Shown in pieces: positions 1-7,094 of a stretch of DNA of 23,620 nucleotides (position 1 is the first letter of the stretch; each line of letters begins with the position of its first letter). The DNA is taken from the NCBI GenBank assembly GCA_963632825.1, contig CAVGWF010000047.1, positions 1-23,620 of the forward strand. Direction: 5' to 3'. The stretch comes from F23-B02 sp963632825. GTDB lineage: Bacteria > Bacillota > Clostridia > Oscillospirales > Oscillospiraceae. A program made the position numbers and the translations under genes. The notes beneath the pieces were generated by a model that worked only from the letters and a program-made list of their open reading frames with translations, was not told the origin of the DNA and searched no databases.

Positions 1-52
1 ACTGATCGCCGAGTGTCCATGAACTGACTGTAATGGGATGCTGTTTACTCAT
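1..52 (-). CDS. Partial CDS, probable sugar phosphate isomerase/epimerase (TIM barrel), N-terminus only
   Basis: Only the first 17 codons are in the window, reading MSKQHPITVSSWTLGDQ from an ATG at 52-50. A perfect GGAGG at 65-61 lies 8 nt upstream, so the start is well supported. The gene follows the MFS transporter on the same strand with only 17 nt between them, so the two are probably co-transcribed. The 'ITVSSWTLGDQ' opening resembles the first beta strand of xylose-isomerase-like TIM-barrel sugar isomerases/epimerases. That family call rests on memory of similar N-termini and is weak. If correct, the transporter probably imports the sugar or sugar acid that this enzyme handles. Confidence 0.45.
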   Translation of the reverse strand, partial: MSKQHPITVSSWTLGDQ

Positions 53-60
53 TTTATTTT

Positions 61-65
61 CCTCC
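61..65 (-). promoter_or_regulatory. Ribosome binding site GGAGG for the partial CDS at 1-52
   Basis: The minus strand reads GGAGG, then 8 nt, then ATG. This is the main evidence that the short piece at the window edge is a real gene start. Confidence 0.7.
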
Positions 66-69
66 TTTT

Positions 70-1290
70 TTATTCTGCGGCCGGCTGTACCCGTGCCGCC
101 GTGTCGATATCTATACGCTTGTTTAAAGCTACTGCGAGGATTATGCCTATAAGAGTCACGGCCATGTTGAACAACAGCACATAGCGCGGACCGTTCACAC
201 CGGAGACCCGGGTGATGAGGCTTGCGGCGTTCAGTACCGCATAGTTTGCAACGGACGAGGATATCATGACTATCGAGGTGATAACGCCGCGGTTTTTGGG
301 AAACATTTCGTTTGCGACCGAGGTCACGAGCTGGAGAACACCGCCGGCAGCAAAGAAGCCGATGAAGAAGCCGCCTATTAAACAAACGGTCGGGATCTGC
401 ACGAGGTAGACCGCGGCGAGCGTTGCAAACGCACAGCACGGGAAGATGATAAGTATCCGCGCGGGCTTGATGCCCTTATTCAGAAGTGCGGCATTTACGA
501 AAAGCGCGGCAACGATGCCGAGGGAGTACCAGGTCTGTATCATGCTTGGGTTTGCCAGCCCGTAGAGTGCGCCGAGCTCCTGATTGCAGTTCATCCAGAG
601 CATGAAGGTGGTGGAGGTCGTAAAGCCGAGTGCAACGAGGATGACTGCCGACGGAGTGAAGTGCATTTTTTCCTTTTCTCCGTTCTCTTTTTTTGCCGCT
701 GCCTCACGCTTGGGAAACGGCAGGAATATAATAGCGATGCCGTCTATTACAATGATGGCTGCCGCGGCAAGGAATATGGTGTTAAACGGCAGACCGTTCC
801 GGTCTACTGCGAGTATGGCAAAGGGCAGAAGAAACTGAGACAGAGATATTGCAAGCTTCGTAAAGACATTCGCTATCGTCCCTTTTTCTTTAAATATCTC
901 CATGCAGGACGGCGTGATGCTTGTGTCGAGGAAGGAGTTGCCCATGCCGCTTATGATCGCTAAGGCGTAGCCCCAATACACGCTTGTCGTAAAAGTGATG
1001 CCGATGAAGAATACCGAATAAAGTGCGCAGCCGATGAGCGCCGAGAGCTTTCTGCCGAGTCTGTCCGAGAGCGGTCCTGCGACGGGGAAGGCTATCAGCC
1101 GCCCAAGACCGATGGCGGCAATGACGGCGACGACGGCGGATATGTCATATACTCCGTCCGCTCCCGGGACGGTTCCCCAGAGTGCCGCAAACTCCTGCTT
1201 GTAGTGCCCCATGACCGATGAAGCTATGCCGAGCCCGAAATATGTTATGTACAGCGCAAGGGCTGTCGGGTAGTAGCGTTTTTGGCTCAT
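70..1290 (-). CDS. MFS transporter (12-TM major facilitator)
   Basis: This 406-aa protein is almost entirely hydrophobic helices, with a charged central loop around residues 196-210 (KREAAAKKENGEKEKMH) that splits it into two six-helix halves. The cytoplasmic motif between TM2 and TM3 is visible as GPLSDRLGRKLSALIG at about residues 71-86, a classic MFS motif A. It should be a proton-coupled or facilitated inner-membrane carrier, and its substrate cannot be read from sequence. It is divergent from a LysR regulator across an intergenic region with a strong palindrome, and is followed closely by a probable sugar isomerase. The likely picture is a LysR-controlled uptake and catabolism operon. 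A GGAG-type site precedes the ATG. Nothing appears truncated. Confidence 0.85.
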   Translation of the reverse strand: MSQKRYYPTALALYITYFGLGIASSVMGHYKQEFAALWGTVPGADGVYDISAVVAVIAAIGLGRLIAFPVAGPLSDRLGRKLSALIGCALYSVFFIGITFTTSVYWGYALAIISGMGNSFLDTSITPSCMEIFKEKGTIANVFTKLAISLSQFLLPFAILAVDRNGLPFNTIFLAAAAIIVIDGIAIIFLPFPKREAAAKKENGEKEKMHFTPSAVILVALGFTTSTTFMLWMNCNQELGALYGLANPSMIQTWYSLGIVAALFVNAALLNKGIKPARILIIFPCCAFATLAAVYLVQIPTVCLIGGFFIGFFAAGGVLQLVTSVANEMFPKNRGVITSIVMISSSVANYAVLNAASLITRVSGVNGPRYVLLFNMAVTLIGIILAVALNKRIDIDTAARVQPAAE

Positions 1291-1342
1291 ATTTTTCTCC
1301 TTTCCAACTCTTTGAATTGCCGCGTCCGGATTCGTTAGTCAA

Positions 1343-1371
1343 ACCATACCACGCTGTGTTTTATTTAACAA
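1343..1371 (-). promoter_or_regulatory. Candidate promoter of the MFS operon
   Basis: On the minus strand TTGTTA (1371-1366), a 17-nt spacer and TATGGT (1348-1343) form a plausible sigma-A promoter. It overlaps the 7-bp inverted repeat TTTATTT-AAC-AAATAAA at 1360-1376, so a regulator bound there would touch the -35 element. The -10 is not a perfect match. Confidence 0.4.
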
Positions 1372-1387
1372 ATAAATAAAATTAATA

Positions 1388-1412
1388 AAACGATAGATTT
1401 TTTCTATCGTTT
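1388..1412. promoter_or_regulatory. Likely LysR-type operator (palindrome with T-N11-A core)
   Basis: Two perfect 10-bp arms, AAACGATAGA at 1388-1397 and TCTATCGTTT at 1403-1412, are separated by TTTTT. The centre reads TAGATTTTTTCTA, matching the T-N11-A pattern of LysR-family recognition sites. It lies between the divergent LysR and MFS genes, about 40 bp before the LysR start. A second palindrome at 1360-1376 may be the activation site. The site is seen directly, while its role is inferred from family behaviour. Confidence 0.65.
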
Positions 1413-1449
1413 ATGTCATAATATACTCACGGAGAGGAGGCGAAGCGAG

Positions 1450-2337
1450 GTGAATTTATCTCACCTTAGATACTTTGTCCGTTTGGCGGAGACACGGCAC
1501 TATACCAAGGCTGCCGAGCAGCTTTACATATCTCAGCCCAGTCTGAGCCACGCGATAAGTCAGCTCGAGCACGAGCTCGGCGTGCCGCTGTTTGAAAAAA
1601 ACGGGCGCAATGTGGCACTGACTCAATACGGTGAGGAGTTTCTTGAGCAGGTGCGCCAGTCGCTGGAGATACTCGACGAAAGCGTTGATTATCTGCACCA
1701 TATCGCTGCCGGAAACGGTGTCGTTCGGCTCGGCCTGCTGCGCACTCTCGGTATTGAATATGTCCCTACGCTTGCTGCAAGCTTCAAGCGGCAGAATGTC
1801 GGCAAAAATATCGACTTCACATTTTTCACCGGTGTAACTTCGGACATTATGTACAAACTTCAGCAGCATGAATTGGATATTGTGCTCAGCTCCAAGGCTC
1901 CTGAGGTGTTTAAATTTGATTCTGTCCCCGTAAAAAAACAGGATCTTGTCCTCATCGTTCCGCCAAACCACCGCCTTGCCGCACAGCATACGGCGGAGCT
2001 TGCACAGGTCCTTGACGAGCCGTTTATCCAGTATGCACACGGATCGGGGCTGAGGCATGTCATAAACGATATGTTCGCGCAGATAAACGCCTCGCCAAAG
2101 GTGGCGTATGAGATACAGGAGGATCAGGTCATCGCCGGACTTGTTGCGCAGGGCTTCGGCGTTTCGATAGTGCCGTACATGGAAATGCTGCTGCGCCTGA
2201 ATGTGAAGATATTGCAGATATCGCATCCGGTTCCGAACCGCATGTTCTATCTTGTGACCGATCCGACGGTGACTCTGTCTCCGGCAGCGGAGGAGTTTAA
2301 GCGCTTTGTCCTGTCGCAAAGTGAAGCGCAGCAATAG
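1450..2337 (+). CDS. LysR-family transcriptional regulator
   Basis: This 295-aa protein begins at GTG 1450, preceded by GAGGAGG at 1434-1440 with 9-nt spacing. The N-terminal winged helix-turn-helix is textbook: 'LRYFVRLAETRHYTKAAEQL' then 'SQPSLSHAISQLEHELGVPLFEK' within residues 5-52. The remainder is the periplasmic-binding-protein-like effector domain, with the usual 'LIVPPNHRLA' and 'AGLVAQGFGVSIVPYM' stretches. It resembles the CynR/GltC-like branch that senses small carboxylates, but the effector cannot be assigned. Its position divergent from the MFS transporter strongly suggests it regulates that operon and itself through the 1388-1412 palindrome. A hairpin terminator follows. Confidence 0.93.
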   Translation: MNLSHLRYFVRLAETRHYTKAAEQLYISQPSLSHAISQLEHELGVPLFEKNGRNVALTQYGEEFLEQVRQSLEILDESVDYLHHIAAGNGVVRLGLLRTLGIEYVPTLAASFKRQNVGKNIDFTFFTGVTSDIMYKLQQHELDIVLSSKAPEVFKFDSVPVKKQDLVLIVPPNHRLAAQHTAELAQVLDEPFIQYAHGSGLRHVINDMFAQINASPKVAYEIQEDQVIAGLVAQGFGVSIVPYMEMLLRLNVKILQISHPVPNRMFYLVTDPTVTLSPAAEEFKRFVLSQSEAQQ

Positions 2338-2388
2338 GCAATTATAGCGAAAAACAATGCTTTCATAGTTTTTTTGCATCAAATTTTA

Positions 2389-2408
2389 CCTGATAGATTG
2401 CCTGATAG
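2389..2408 (+). repeat. Short direct repeat CCTGATAG x2
   Basis: The octamer CCTGATAG occurs at 2389-2396 and 2401-2408, a 12-bp period, in the untranslated region after the LysR gene. It is too short to assign a function. Confidence 0.4.
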
Positions 2409-2422
2409 GATATCAAACAGAT

Positions 2423-2454
2423 AAAGCCCGTCACCTTCACAAGTGACGGGCTTT
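2423..2454. terminator. Hairpin terminator between LysR (+) and DUF1836 (-) genes
   Basis: A perfect 12-bp stem, AAAGCCCGTCAC at 2423-2434 and GTGACGGGCTTT at 2443-2454, surrounds an 8-nt loop. The genes converge here, so it probably serves both directions. The flanking U-tract is only three to four bases on either side, so it may be less efficient than a classical terminator. Confidence 0.75.
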
Positions 2455-2484
2455 GCAATATTTATGATTTGGGATGGCCGGCAT

Positions 2485-3069
2485 TTATTGGTCTGATGTC
2501 GCCTCAGACCTCGGCTCGACATTCAGCGCTACTATTTTTTCGGTCAGCAGCTTGTACAGATGCGAATATATCGCGGAATCGACCACGAGCCCTTTAACAA
2601 CACCGTCGTCAGTGCTCTCGGGGGCAAATACACCCACTGCCGCCTGCTGTACCTGCTCAGTGACAAGCTTTGCTATACTGCGGTGGCGCATCACAAAGTC
2701 GTCGTATATTGCCTTGACATCTTCCTCCGGTATGCTCATGGGTATGATCTTGCTTACTACGGATATGCTGAGGCTCTGCTTGAGCGTGCATATCATAATA
2801 AGGTACGCCAAATGTATGCGGGTGTATTTTTTTCTCACCGGAGCGGGCATTATCTTCATGCGCACATAGTTGTTTATCGTGCTGGGGGTGATGATAGGGT
2901 CGCTGTTGGCGTCATGGGGGAAAAGGTCGAGAAATTTGGCAACAAGAGAGATGACCTGATCCATATAGAGCTCAAAATCGGGGAGCTCGTCCCATGTCGG
3001 CAGACAGAAGCGCGTTATATATCTGTCCCAACGCCTGAGCTTAGCCGCTATAAATTTGGTGTTATATAT
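2485..3069 (-). CDS. DUF1836 family (MerR-like HTH) protein with an apparent non-canonical start
   Basis: The protein contains the DUF1836 hallmark 'TPSTINNYVRMKIMPAPVRKKYTRIHLAYLIMI', whose first part resembles a MerR-type winged helix; it is probably a DNA-binding regulator of unknown target. The first canonical ATG in frame is at 2964, but it falls inside conserved family sequence. The 35 codons upstream read '...DRYITRFCLPTWDELPDFELYMDQ', typical of the family N-terminus. The frame stays open to 3072 with no ATG, GTG or TTG, and a perfect GGAGG at 3082-3078 sits 8 nt before an ATA codon at 3069. I therefore place the start at 3069 (194 aa). The alternative is a slipped TA repeat (see findings). 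The C-terminus from residue 125 is helical and unassigned. Confidence 0.7.
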   Translation of the reverse strand: MYNTKFIAAKLRRWDRYITRFCLPTWDELPDFELYMDQVISLVAKFLDLFPHDANSDPIITPSTINNYVRMKIMPAPVRKKYTRIHLAYLIMICTLKQSLSISVVSKIIPMSIPEEDVKAIYDDFVMRHRSIAKLVTEQVQQAAVGVFAPESTDDGVVKGLVVDSAIYSHLYKLLTEKIVALNVEPRSEATSDQ

Positions 3070-3100
3070 AAGTCATACCTCCCAGTGTAGTTTCCGATAC

Positions 3101-3129
3101 ATTATAGCATCAAAATGTATAGCTGACAA
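3101..3129 (-). promoter_or_regulatory. Promoter of the DUF1836 gene
   Basis: On the minus strand TTGTCA (3129-3124), a 17-nt spacer and a consensus TATAAT (3106-3101) form a strong sigma-A promoter. Transcription would start near 3094, leaving a leader of about 25 nt that contains the GGAGG at 3082-3078. This supports translation beginning upstream of the ATG at 2964. Confidence 0.7.
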
Positions 3130-3166
3130 GATGATATAATATTCATTATTATTTAACATATAGCTA

Positions 3167-3195
3167 TTTACTTAATAAGAAAAATGCGTTAAAAT
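3167..3195 (+). promoter_or_regulatory. Promoter of the DegV-family gene
   Basis: TTTACT (3167-3172), a 17-nt spacer and TAAAAT (3190-3195) lie about 36 bp before the DegV start codon. The surrounding sequence is AT-rich, as expected for a divergent promoter region. Confidence 0.5.
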
Positions 3196-3230
3196 AATAC
3201 GACATATTAGATATCTGTGGAGGCAGTACT

Positions 3231-4100
3231 ATGGCTTTTGAGATTTTCACGGATTCCGCGGCGAATATTCCTGCGGCGAAACTTGAAGAGCTTAACATCA
3301 ATGTGATCCCGTGCAGCTACGAGGTTGGCGGAAAGATAATAAAGTGCCCGCGTGTACCGGAGGAGTTTGACGGCAAGGAGTTTTATGATATGCTCCGCGC
3401 AAAGACCGAGGTCCGCACGAGCATGACGAACACCCACGATATAGCCGAGCAGTTTGAAACGGCGCTTTCAAAGGAAAGCGATGTCCTGTATATAAGTATA
3501 TCCTCCGGCATAAGCGGCACATTCAATGCCGCCCGCCTTGCCGCCGAGGAGCTGCGTGAAAAGTACCCGGAGCGCCGCATCGAGGTGTTTGACTCTATGG
3601 GCGCGGGACTTGGAATAGGGCTTCTGGCAATGAAGGCTGCCGACTACAGGCAGGAGGGACTCGGAATGAACGCCCTGCTTGAGCGCCTCGCGTCGGACCG
3701 CAGCGGACTGTGCGAGTATTTCACCGTGGATGATCTTATGCATCTGCGCCGCGGCGGACGGCTGTCCGGCATTGCCGCAATGATGGGTACCGTTTTGAAT
3801 ATAAAGCCGCTGCTGCGGGGCGATGAGGAGGGTAAGATCGTTGTGTTCTCAAAGCTGCGCGGCAGAAAGAAAGCGATAGAGGCCATTGCAAAGGAGTATG
3901 CGGATAAAGCCGTTTCACCCGAGACACAGAGAGTTGCCATCAGCCACGGCGACTGCATCGAGGATGCCGAAGCGCTGGCAGAGCTGGTAAACGAGACGGC
4001 AAAGCCCAAGGAGCTTATCATAGCGACTCATGAGCCGTATACCGGCGTTCATGTCGGCCCGGGAATGCTCTCGCTGTTCTTTATAGGAGCGGGAAGATAA
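3231..4100 (+). CDS. DegV family fatty-acid-binding protein
   Basis: This 289-aa cytoplasmic protein has the full DegV/FakB signature. It opens with 'IFTDSAANIP', carries 'RTSMTN' near residue 62 and 'SSGISGTFNAA' near residue 90, then 'RRGGRLSG' near residue 173 and 'KPLL', and ends with 'GPGMLSLFFIG'. Family members bind one fatty acid between two domains and, as FakB, present it to the kinase FakA for phosphorylation into acyl-phosphate for phospholipid synthesis. No FakA (DAK-domain) partner lies in this window. The SD GGAGG at 3219-3223 precedes ATG 3231. It is a single-gene unit ending in a strong terminator. The lipid specificity is not readable. Confidence 0.92.
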   Translation: MAFEIFTDSAANIPAAKLEELNINVIPCSYEVGGKIIKCPRVPEEFDGKEFYDMLRAKTEVRTSMTNTHDIAEQFETALSKESDVLYISISSGISGTFNAARLAAEELREKYPERRIEVFDSMGAGLGIGLLAMKAADYRQEGLGMNALLERLASDRSGLCEYFTVDDLMHLRRGGRLSGIAAMMGTVLNIKPLLRGDEEGKIVVFSKLRGRKKAIEAIAKEYADKAVSPETQRVAISHGDCIEDAEALAELVNETAKPKELIIATHEPYTGVHVGPGMLSLFFIGAGR

Positions 4101-4107
4101 GAAAAAT

Positions 4108-4145
4108 AAAAAATTCCTACAGTCTCATGGCTGTAGGAATTTTTT
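4108..4145. terminator. Bidirectional terminator between DegV (+) and ACS-like (-) genes
   Basis: A 15-bp stem has its left arm ending TTCCTACAG at 4122 and its right arm starting CTGTAGGAA at 4131, with an 8-nt loop. T-runs flank the stem in both directions (TTTTTTT on plus, AT-rich TTTATTTTTC on minus). It sits exactly between two convergent stop codons. Confidence 0.9.
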
Positions 4146-4154
4146 TGAGCCGTA

Positions 4155-4889
4155 TCAGTGGTGGCTGTTTGTGCCCTTATCGCCGACGCCGAAGTGGAGC
4201 TCCTTCATGCCCTCGACCTCGTCGCAGATGTCCTTGAGCTGGCAAACGGAGCAGTCGGTGGGCAGACCCTCCATGATGTGGGTCAGGGTACTGGTTATGG
4301 CATCGACCTTCTTGGCATTGTCAAGCATTGCGGCAAAGTCAAGAGAGGGATCGGTGATGAAAATGACCTTGACATTGAGAACATTGGAATCCTTCTTGTA
4401 TGCCTCGATATAACGGTAGCCGACCTGCTCGAAGTTTATGCCGCGTCTGAGCGCCTTTTTGGAAACACGGACCTGCTCACGGTGGCTTTCGGGGGACATA
4501 CGGACCATGTAGCCCTCGGGATATACATGGTATTTGCAGAACTCGATATCCTTGAGCGCACGGTATACCTCCTCGTCCTCGCCCTCAAGAACGCCGACGC
4601 GCAGCAGAACGATGCGTGCGAATGGAACATCCTTTTTGATGGCCTTCAGATCCGGACCGTAGAGCAGAACCTCATCCTTGTTTACGAGATCGGCGCTCGT
4701 GGTGGTGCAGATGTAGTTTGCCGAGCCGAGACCGAGCGCACCCAGCTCATATGCGGCATCCGACTGCAAAACAAGCTCTGCCGAGCCGAGGTCGGGCCAT
4801 GCCCTGCCGGACCTGTACTCCCATACCTTGGGCTTGGACCCTGACAGAAGCTGATTTGTGCTTTCTATAAGAGAGTTGTAAAGTTCCAT
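4155..4889 (-). CDS. Acetyl-CoA synthase beta-subunit-like protein (stand-alone domain)
   Basis: This 244-aa protein resembles the region of CODH/ACS beta subunit (CdhC/AcsB) preceding the nickel A-cluster. Shared landmarks are 'ELVLQSDAAYELG' near residue 38, 'DEVLLYGPDLKAI' near 72, 'FEQVGYRYIEAY' near 155, 'NVKVIFITD' near 173 and a Cys-rich stretch (C213, C216, C222) followed by 'DEVEGMKELHFG'. True ACS has C-x2-C-x8-C-x9-C and a long C-terminal Ni/Fe-S domain; this protein has C-x2-C-x5-C and ends 22 residues later. It is therefore unlikely to make acetyl-CoA alone, and could bind a different cluster or act as an accessory or regulator. No other Wood-Ljungdahl gene is nearby. The start ATG 4889 has GGAGA upstream. 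The C-terminus is His-tipped (NSHH). Confidence 0.55.
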   Translation of the reverse strand: MELYNSLIESTNQLLSGSKPKVWEYRSGRAWPDLGSAELVLQSDAAYELGALGLGSANYICTTTSADLVNKDEVLLYGPDLKAIKKDVPFARIVLLRVGVLEGEDEEVYRALKDIEFCKYHVYPEGYMVRMSPESHREQVRVSKKALRRGINFEQVGYRYIEAYKKDSNVLNVKVIFITDPSLDFAAMLDNAKKVDAITSTLTHIMEGLPTDCSVCQLKDICDEVEGMKELHFGVGDKGTNSHH

Positions 4890-4924
4890 ACTGAGTCTCC
4901 TTTTCTCATTTTTCCTTTGTATAT

Positions 4925-4930
4925 ATTATA
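4925..4930 (-). promoter_or_regulatory. -10 element TATAAT upstream of the ACS-like gene
   Basis: A consensus TATAAT on the minus strand lies about 36 bp before the start codon. No convincing -35 is seen at 16-18 bp, so the promoter may need an activator. Confidence 0.4.
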
Positions 4931-5018
4931 GACGCTGTATGCGCGAAAAAGTGTCGCAAATTCTACAGGTCAAGATAAATGTTAAAAAAATTGCATATTT
5001 GAGACTCTCAAAAAACGA

Positions 5019-5049
5019 AAAACGGAGCCGTCCTGAACAGCTCCGTTTT
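5019..5049 (-). terminator. Terminator of the SPFH/zinc-ribbon/TPM operon
   Basis: A 10-bp stem, AAAACGGAGC at 5019-5028 and GCTCCGTTTT at 5040-5049, has an 11-nt loop. On the minus strand it is followed by TCGTTTTTTGAG, a good U-tract. A second small palindrome, TTTGAGA-C-TCTCAAA at 4998-5012, lies just beyond and could reinforce termination. Confidence 0.75.
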
Positions 5050-5067
5050 GTCACATTGCATGATCTG

Positions 5068-5988
5068 TCAAAATGAACCGCTGCGGCCGCCGTGCATCGA
5101 GCCGCTGCCTGATGTGTGAGTGCTGCTGAAATTGCCGCCGGAGCCGAAACCGCCGTGGTGTGAGCCGCCGCTGCCGTCGTCGTCCTTGGGCTTTGCGGTG
5201 CGCGTTACGGTCATATACAGATATGTGTCCCGGCTCTCGGTCAGGGCAAAGCTGCCCGGACGGACATAGTCGGAGGCTGCCGGCTGCATTTTAACGGTCT
5301 TCATGCCGCTTTTCATCGACGCAAGGACTATCAGCGCGGCAATGATACCGATAAACAGGGCGGCAGCGAGCCAGACGGGGCTGAAATACAGAGTGGAGTG
5401 TCCGGAACCGTCATAACCGTCCGGATCGGTTACGGGCTCATAGTCATCGTTATAGACGCCGTTAAAATCATCGGGGTCGAAATTGTCGGGAGTCGTGCCG
5501 CTCGGGTCGTCATAGGCATTGACAAGGTAAACGCCGCAGTTTTCAATAAAGCTCATGCAGGCTCCGTACCAGTCGCCGTCGGACATATATGGCACGAACT
5601 CGTCGCACATAGCGTCAATATACGCATCGGGAAAGGCAAATATCGCATATCCCGAGGTCGAAACGGCGTATTTTCGCTCATTTGAGCTTAAAAGCAGAAT
5701 TATGCCGTCCTTGTTCTCGCCCTGACCGATGCCGGTCTCGTCATAGAAATCGTCGGCATACTCCTCGGCACTCCTGCCGTCGAGCGAGGCTGTCGTTACT
5801 ATGGCGACATCGACCTTGTAGGTCGAGCTCACCTCTGCAAGCTTTTCGTTGAGAAGGTCTGTATCAAAATTGTCAAACAGACCCTCGTTATCGTATACGC
5901 GGCTCATGGAATTGTCGGCAAGCACTGCCGGACAGAGCACAATAACGAACATGAGCGCGATGATAAGGGATAAAGCTTTCCTTTTCAT
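5068..5988 (-). CDS. TPM-domain (YgcG/YdjH-like) secreted membrane-anchored protein
   Basis: The start is taken at ATG 5988, which has AGGAGG 6 nt upstream and begins a proper signal peptide (MKRKALSLIIALMFVIVLCP then A-VLA); an upstream in-frame ATG at 6054 lacks this. The mature part is a TPM domain at about residues 25-155, with 'VYDNEGLF', 'DVAIVTTASLDG', 'YADDFYDETGIGQG', 'GIILLLSSNERKYAVSTSG' and 'WYGACMSFI'. An acidic linker follows, then one membrane helix (SPVWLAAALFIGIIAALIVL) and a Gly/Ser/His-rich tail ending GGRSGSF. The TPM domain should face outside. It is the last gene of a three-gene operon like Bacillus ydjG-ydjH-ydjI, linked to envelope stress and membrane integrity. The reaction is unknown. 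Total length is 306 aa. Confidence 0.85.
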   Translation of the reverse strand: MKRKALSLIIALMFVIVLCPAVLADNSMSRVYDNEGLFDNFDTDLLNEKLAEVSSTYKVDVAIVTTASLDGRSAEEYADDFYDETGIGQGENKDGIILLLSSNERKYAVSTSGYAIFAFPDAYIDAMCDEFVPYMSDGDWYGACMSFIENCGVYLVNAYDDPSGTTPDNFDPDDFNGVYNDDYEPVTDPDGYDGSGHSTLYFSPVWLAAALFIGIIAALIVLASMKSGMKTVKMQPAASDYVRPGSFALTESRDTYLYMTVTRTAKPKDDDGSGGSHHGGFGSGGNFSSTHTSGSGSMHGGRSGSF

Positions 5989-5999
5989 ACCGCACCTCC

Positions 6000-7091
6000 T
6001 CAGCCCATAAGCGCCCACAGCAGGAAGTAGGATATTACCGAAACGGCGCCGCATATCACACTGAAGTACTTCCAGTAGGTGCCCTTGTCAACAGGCAGAT
6101 CGCCCACGAACTTGCCGGTCTGACCGTTCATGGCAAAGGTATATCTGTTCCCGTTCCATGTGGTGTTCAGTATCCAGACAGGGTAGAGGGCGTATTTCTT
6201 TTTTCCGCCGGAGAAGCTGACGGAGGAGCTTTCGGGCGTCACGGAATCGTAGGCCGCCGAAACGGTGGATGCAAGCATTTGCTCGGCGCTGCTTTTAACG
6301 CGCTCGTTTGCCCTGCCTATGCACTCGTCGGCAGTGACATCGTATTTGTCGGCAAGATAGCCGGACAGATACGCCGTCTGAAAGTCAACGGCTTCGGAGA
6401 AATCAAACGGCTCCAGCGATTCCATCAGAGCATCCGGCATTTTGCGCGAGCCATCGACCGGAATGTGCTCAAAGCCCATGCCGCCGCTGCGCAGAAGATC
6501 GTAAAAGCTCGTCTCGGTGTAGTTGAAATCTCTGTCGGACCAGAAGCGCGTTTTCGTTGCGCGGTAGCGCACTCGCGCCTCGGCATCCGTGTCAAACAGC
6601 CAGAACGGGACATAAATGCCCTTTATCTCGTCGATGTGGTTTTCGCTCTTGAACACCTTCGGCAGCAGCTTTTTGCCCGAGATATGCTTTTTCAGAGCCT
6701 CCTTTGCGGCACCTTTATCGAGCTTGAACGGTATAACGCAGTCCGGTCTCAGCTCGCCTGCAAGCTGAGCCTTGAATATAACGGGGTTTCCGCAGAACGG
6801 GCAGCTTGAAGCCGCCGTTGTCTCATCGGCGATGATCTCGCCCCCGCATGAGGAGCAGACATATACATACATGCCCGTTTCGGCATCAAAGCGAGCCTCA
6901 TCGGAATCGGAGCCGCTCCAATCCATGTGGTCCGAGCCGTCCTGCCTGAGACCCTCATCGTATGCCTTGAGAGCTTCAAGGTCAAATTCGGTATCGCAGT
7001 AGGGGCACTTCATCCTGCCCTGAGTGCTGTTATAGGTTATATATCCGCCGCAGCAGGGGCATTTGTATTGGAGCATAGTGTCAGTACTCAT
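6000..7091 (-). CDS. Zinc-ribbon membrane protein (YdjG-like, TFIIB-type zinc finger)
   Basis: This 363-aa protein starts with one zinc ribbon (C11-P-C-C ... C33-P-Y-C, 'YKCPCCGG' and 'MKCPYCDTEF'). A second ribbon lies near residues 78-98 ('YVCSSCGGEI' and 'SCPFCGNP'). A long soluble domain containing 'IKGIYVPFWLFDTDAEARVRYRATK' follows, then a beta-rich 'YALYPVWILNTTWNGNRYTFAMNGQTGKFVGD' segment. A C-terminal membrane helix (YFSVICGAVSVISYFLLWAL) closes it. This matches YdjG-type proteins encoded with TPM and SPFH partners. Its start lies 3 nt after the SPFH gene stop and its own stop overlaps the ribosome-site region of the TPM gene, so the three are translationally linked. It is probably an inner-membrane scaffold. 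No enzymatic motif is seen. Confidence 0.8.
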   Translation of the reverse strand: MSTDTMLQYKCPCCGGYITYNSTQGRMKCPYCDTEFDLEALKAYDEGLRQDGSDHMDWSGSDSDEARFDAETGMYVYVCSSCGGEIIADETTAASSCPFCGNPVIFKAQLAGELRPDCVIPFKLDKGAAKEALKKHISGKKLLPKVFKSENHIDEIKGIYVPFWLFDTDAEARVRYRATKTRFWSDRDFNYTETSFYDLLRSGGMGFEHIPVDGSRKMPDALMESLEPFDFSEAVDFQTAYLSGYLADKYDVTADECIGRANERVKSSAEQMLASTVSAAYDSVTPESSSVSFSGGKKKYALYPVWILNTTWNGNRYTFAMNGQTGKFVGDLPVDKGTYWKYFSVICGAVSVISYFLLWALMG

Positions 7092-7094
7092 GGA

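Noticed and set aside
1456..2382. 308-aa minus-strand open frame opposite the LysR gene
   Set aside because: The LysR protein is clear on the plus strand with a good ribosome site; the other frame is its shadow.
5989..6054. Extended N-terminus of the TPM protein
   Set aside because: The internal ATG at 5988 has an AGGAGG site and starts a clean signal peptide, which the longer version would bury.
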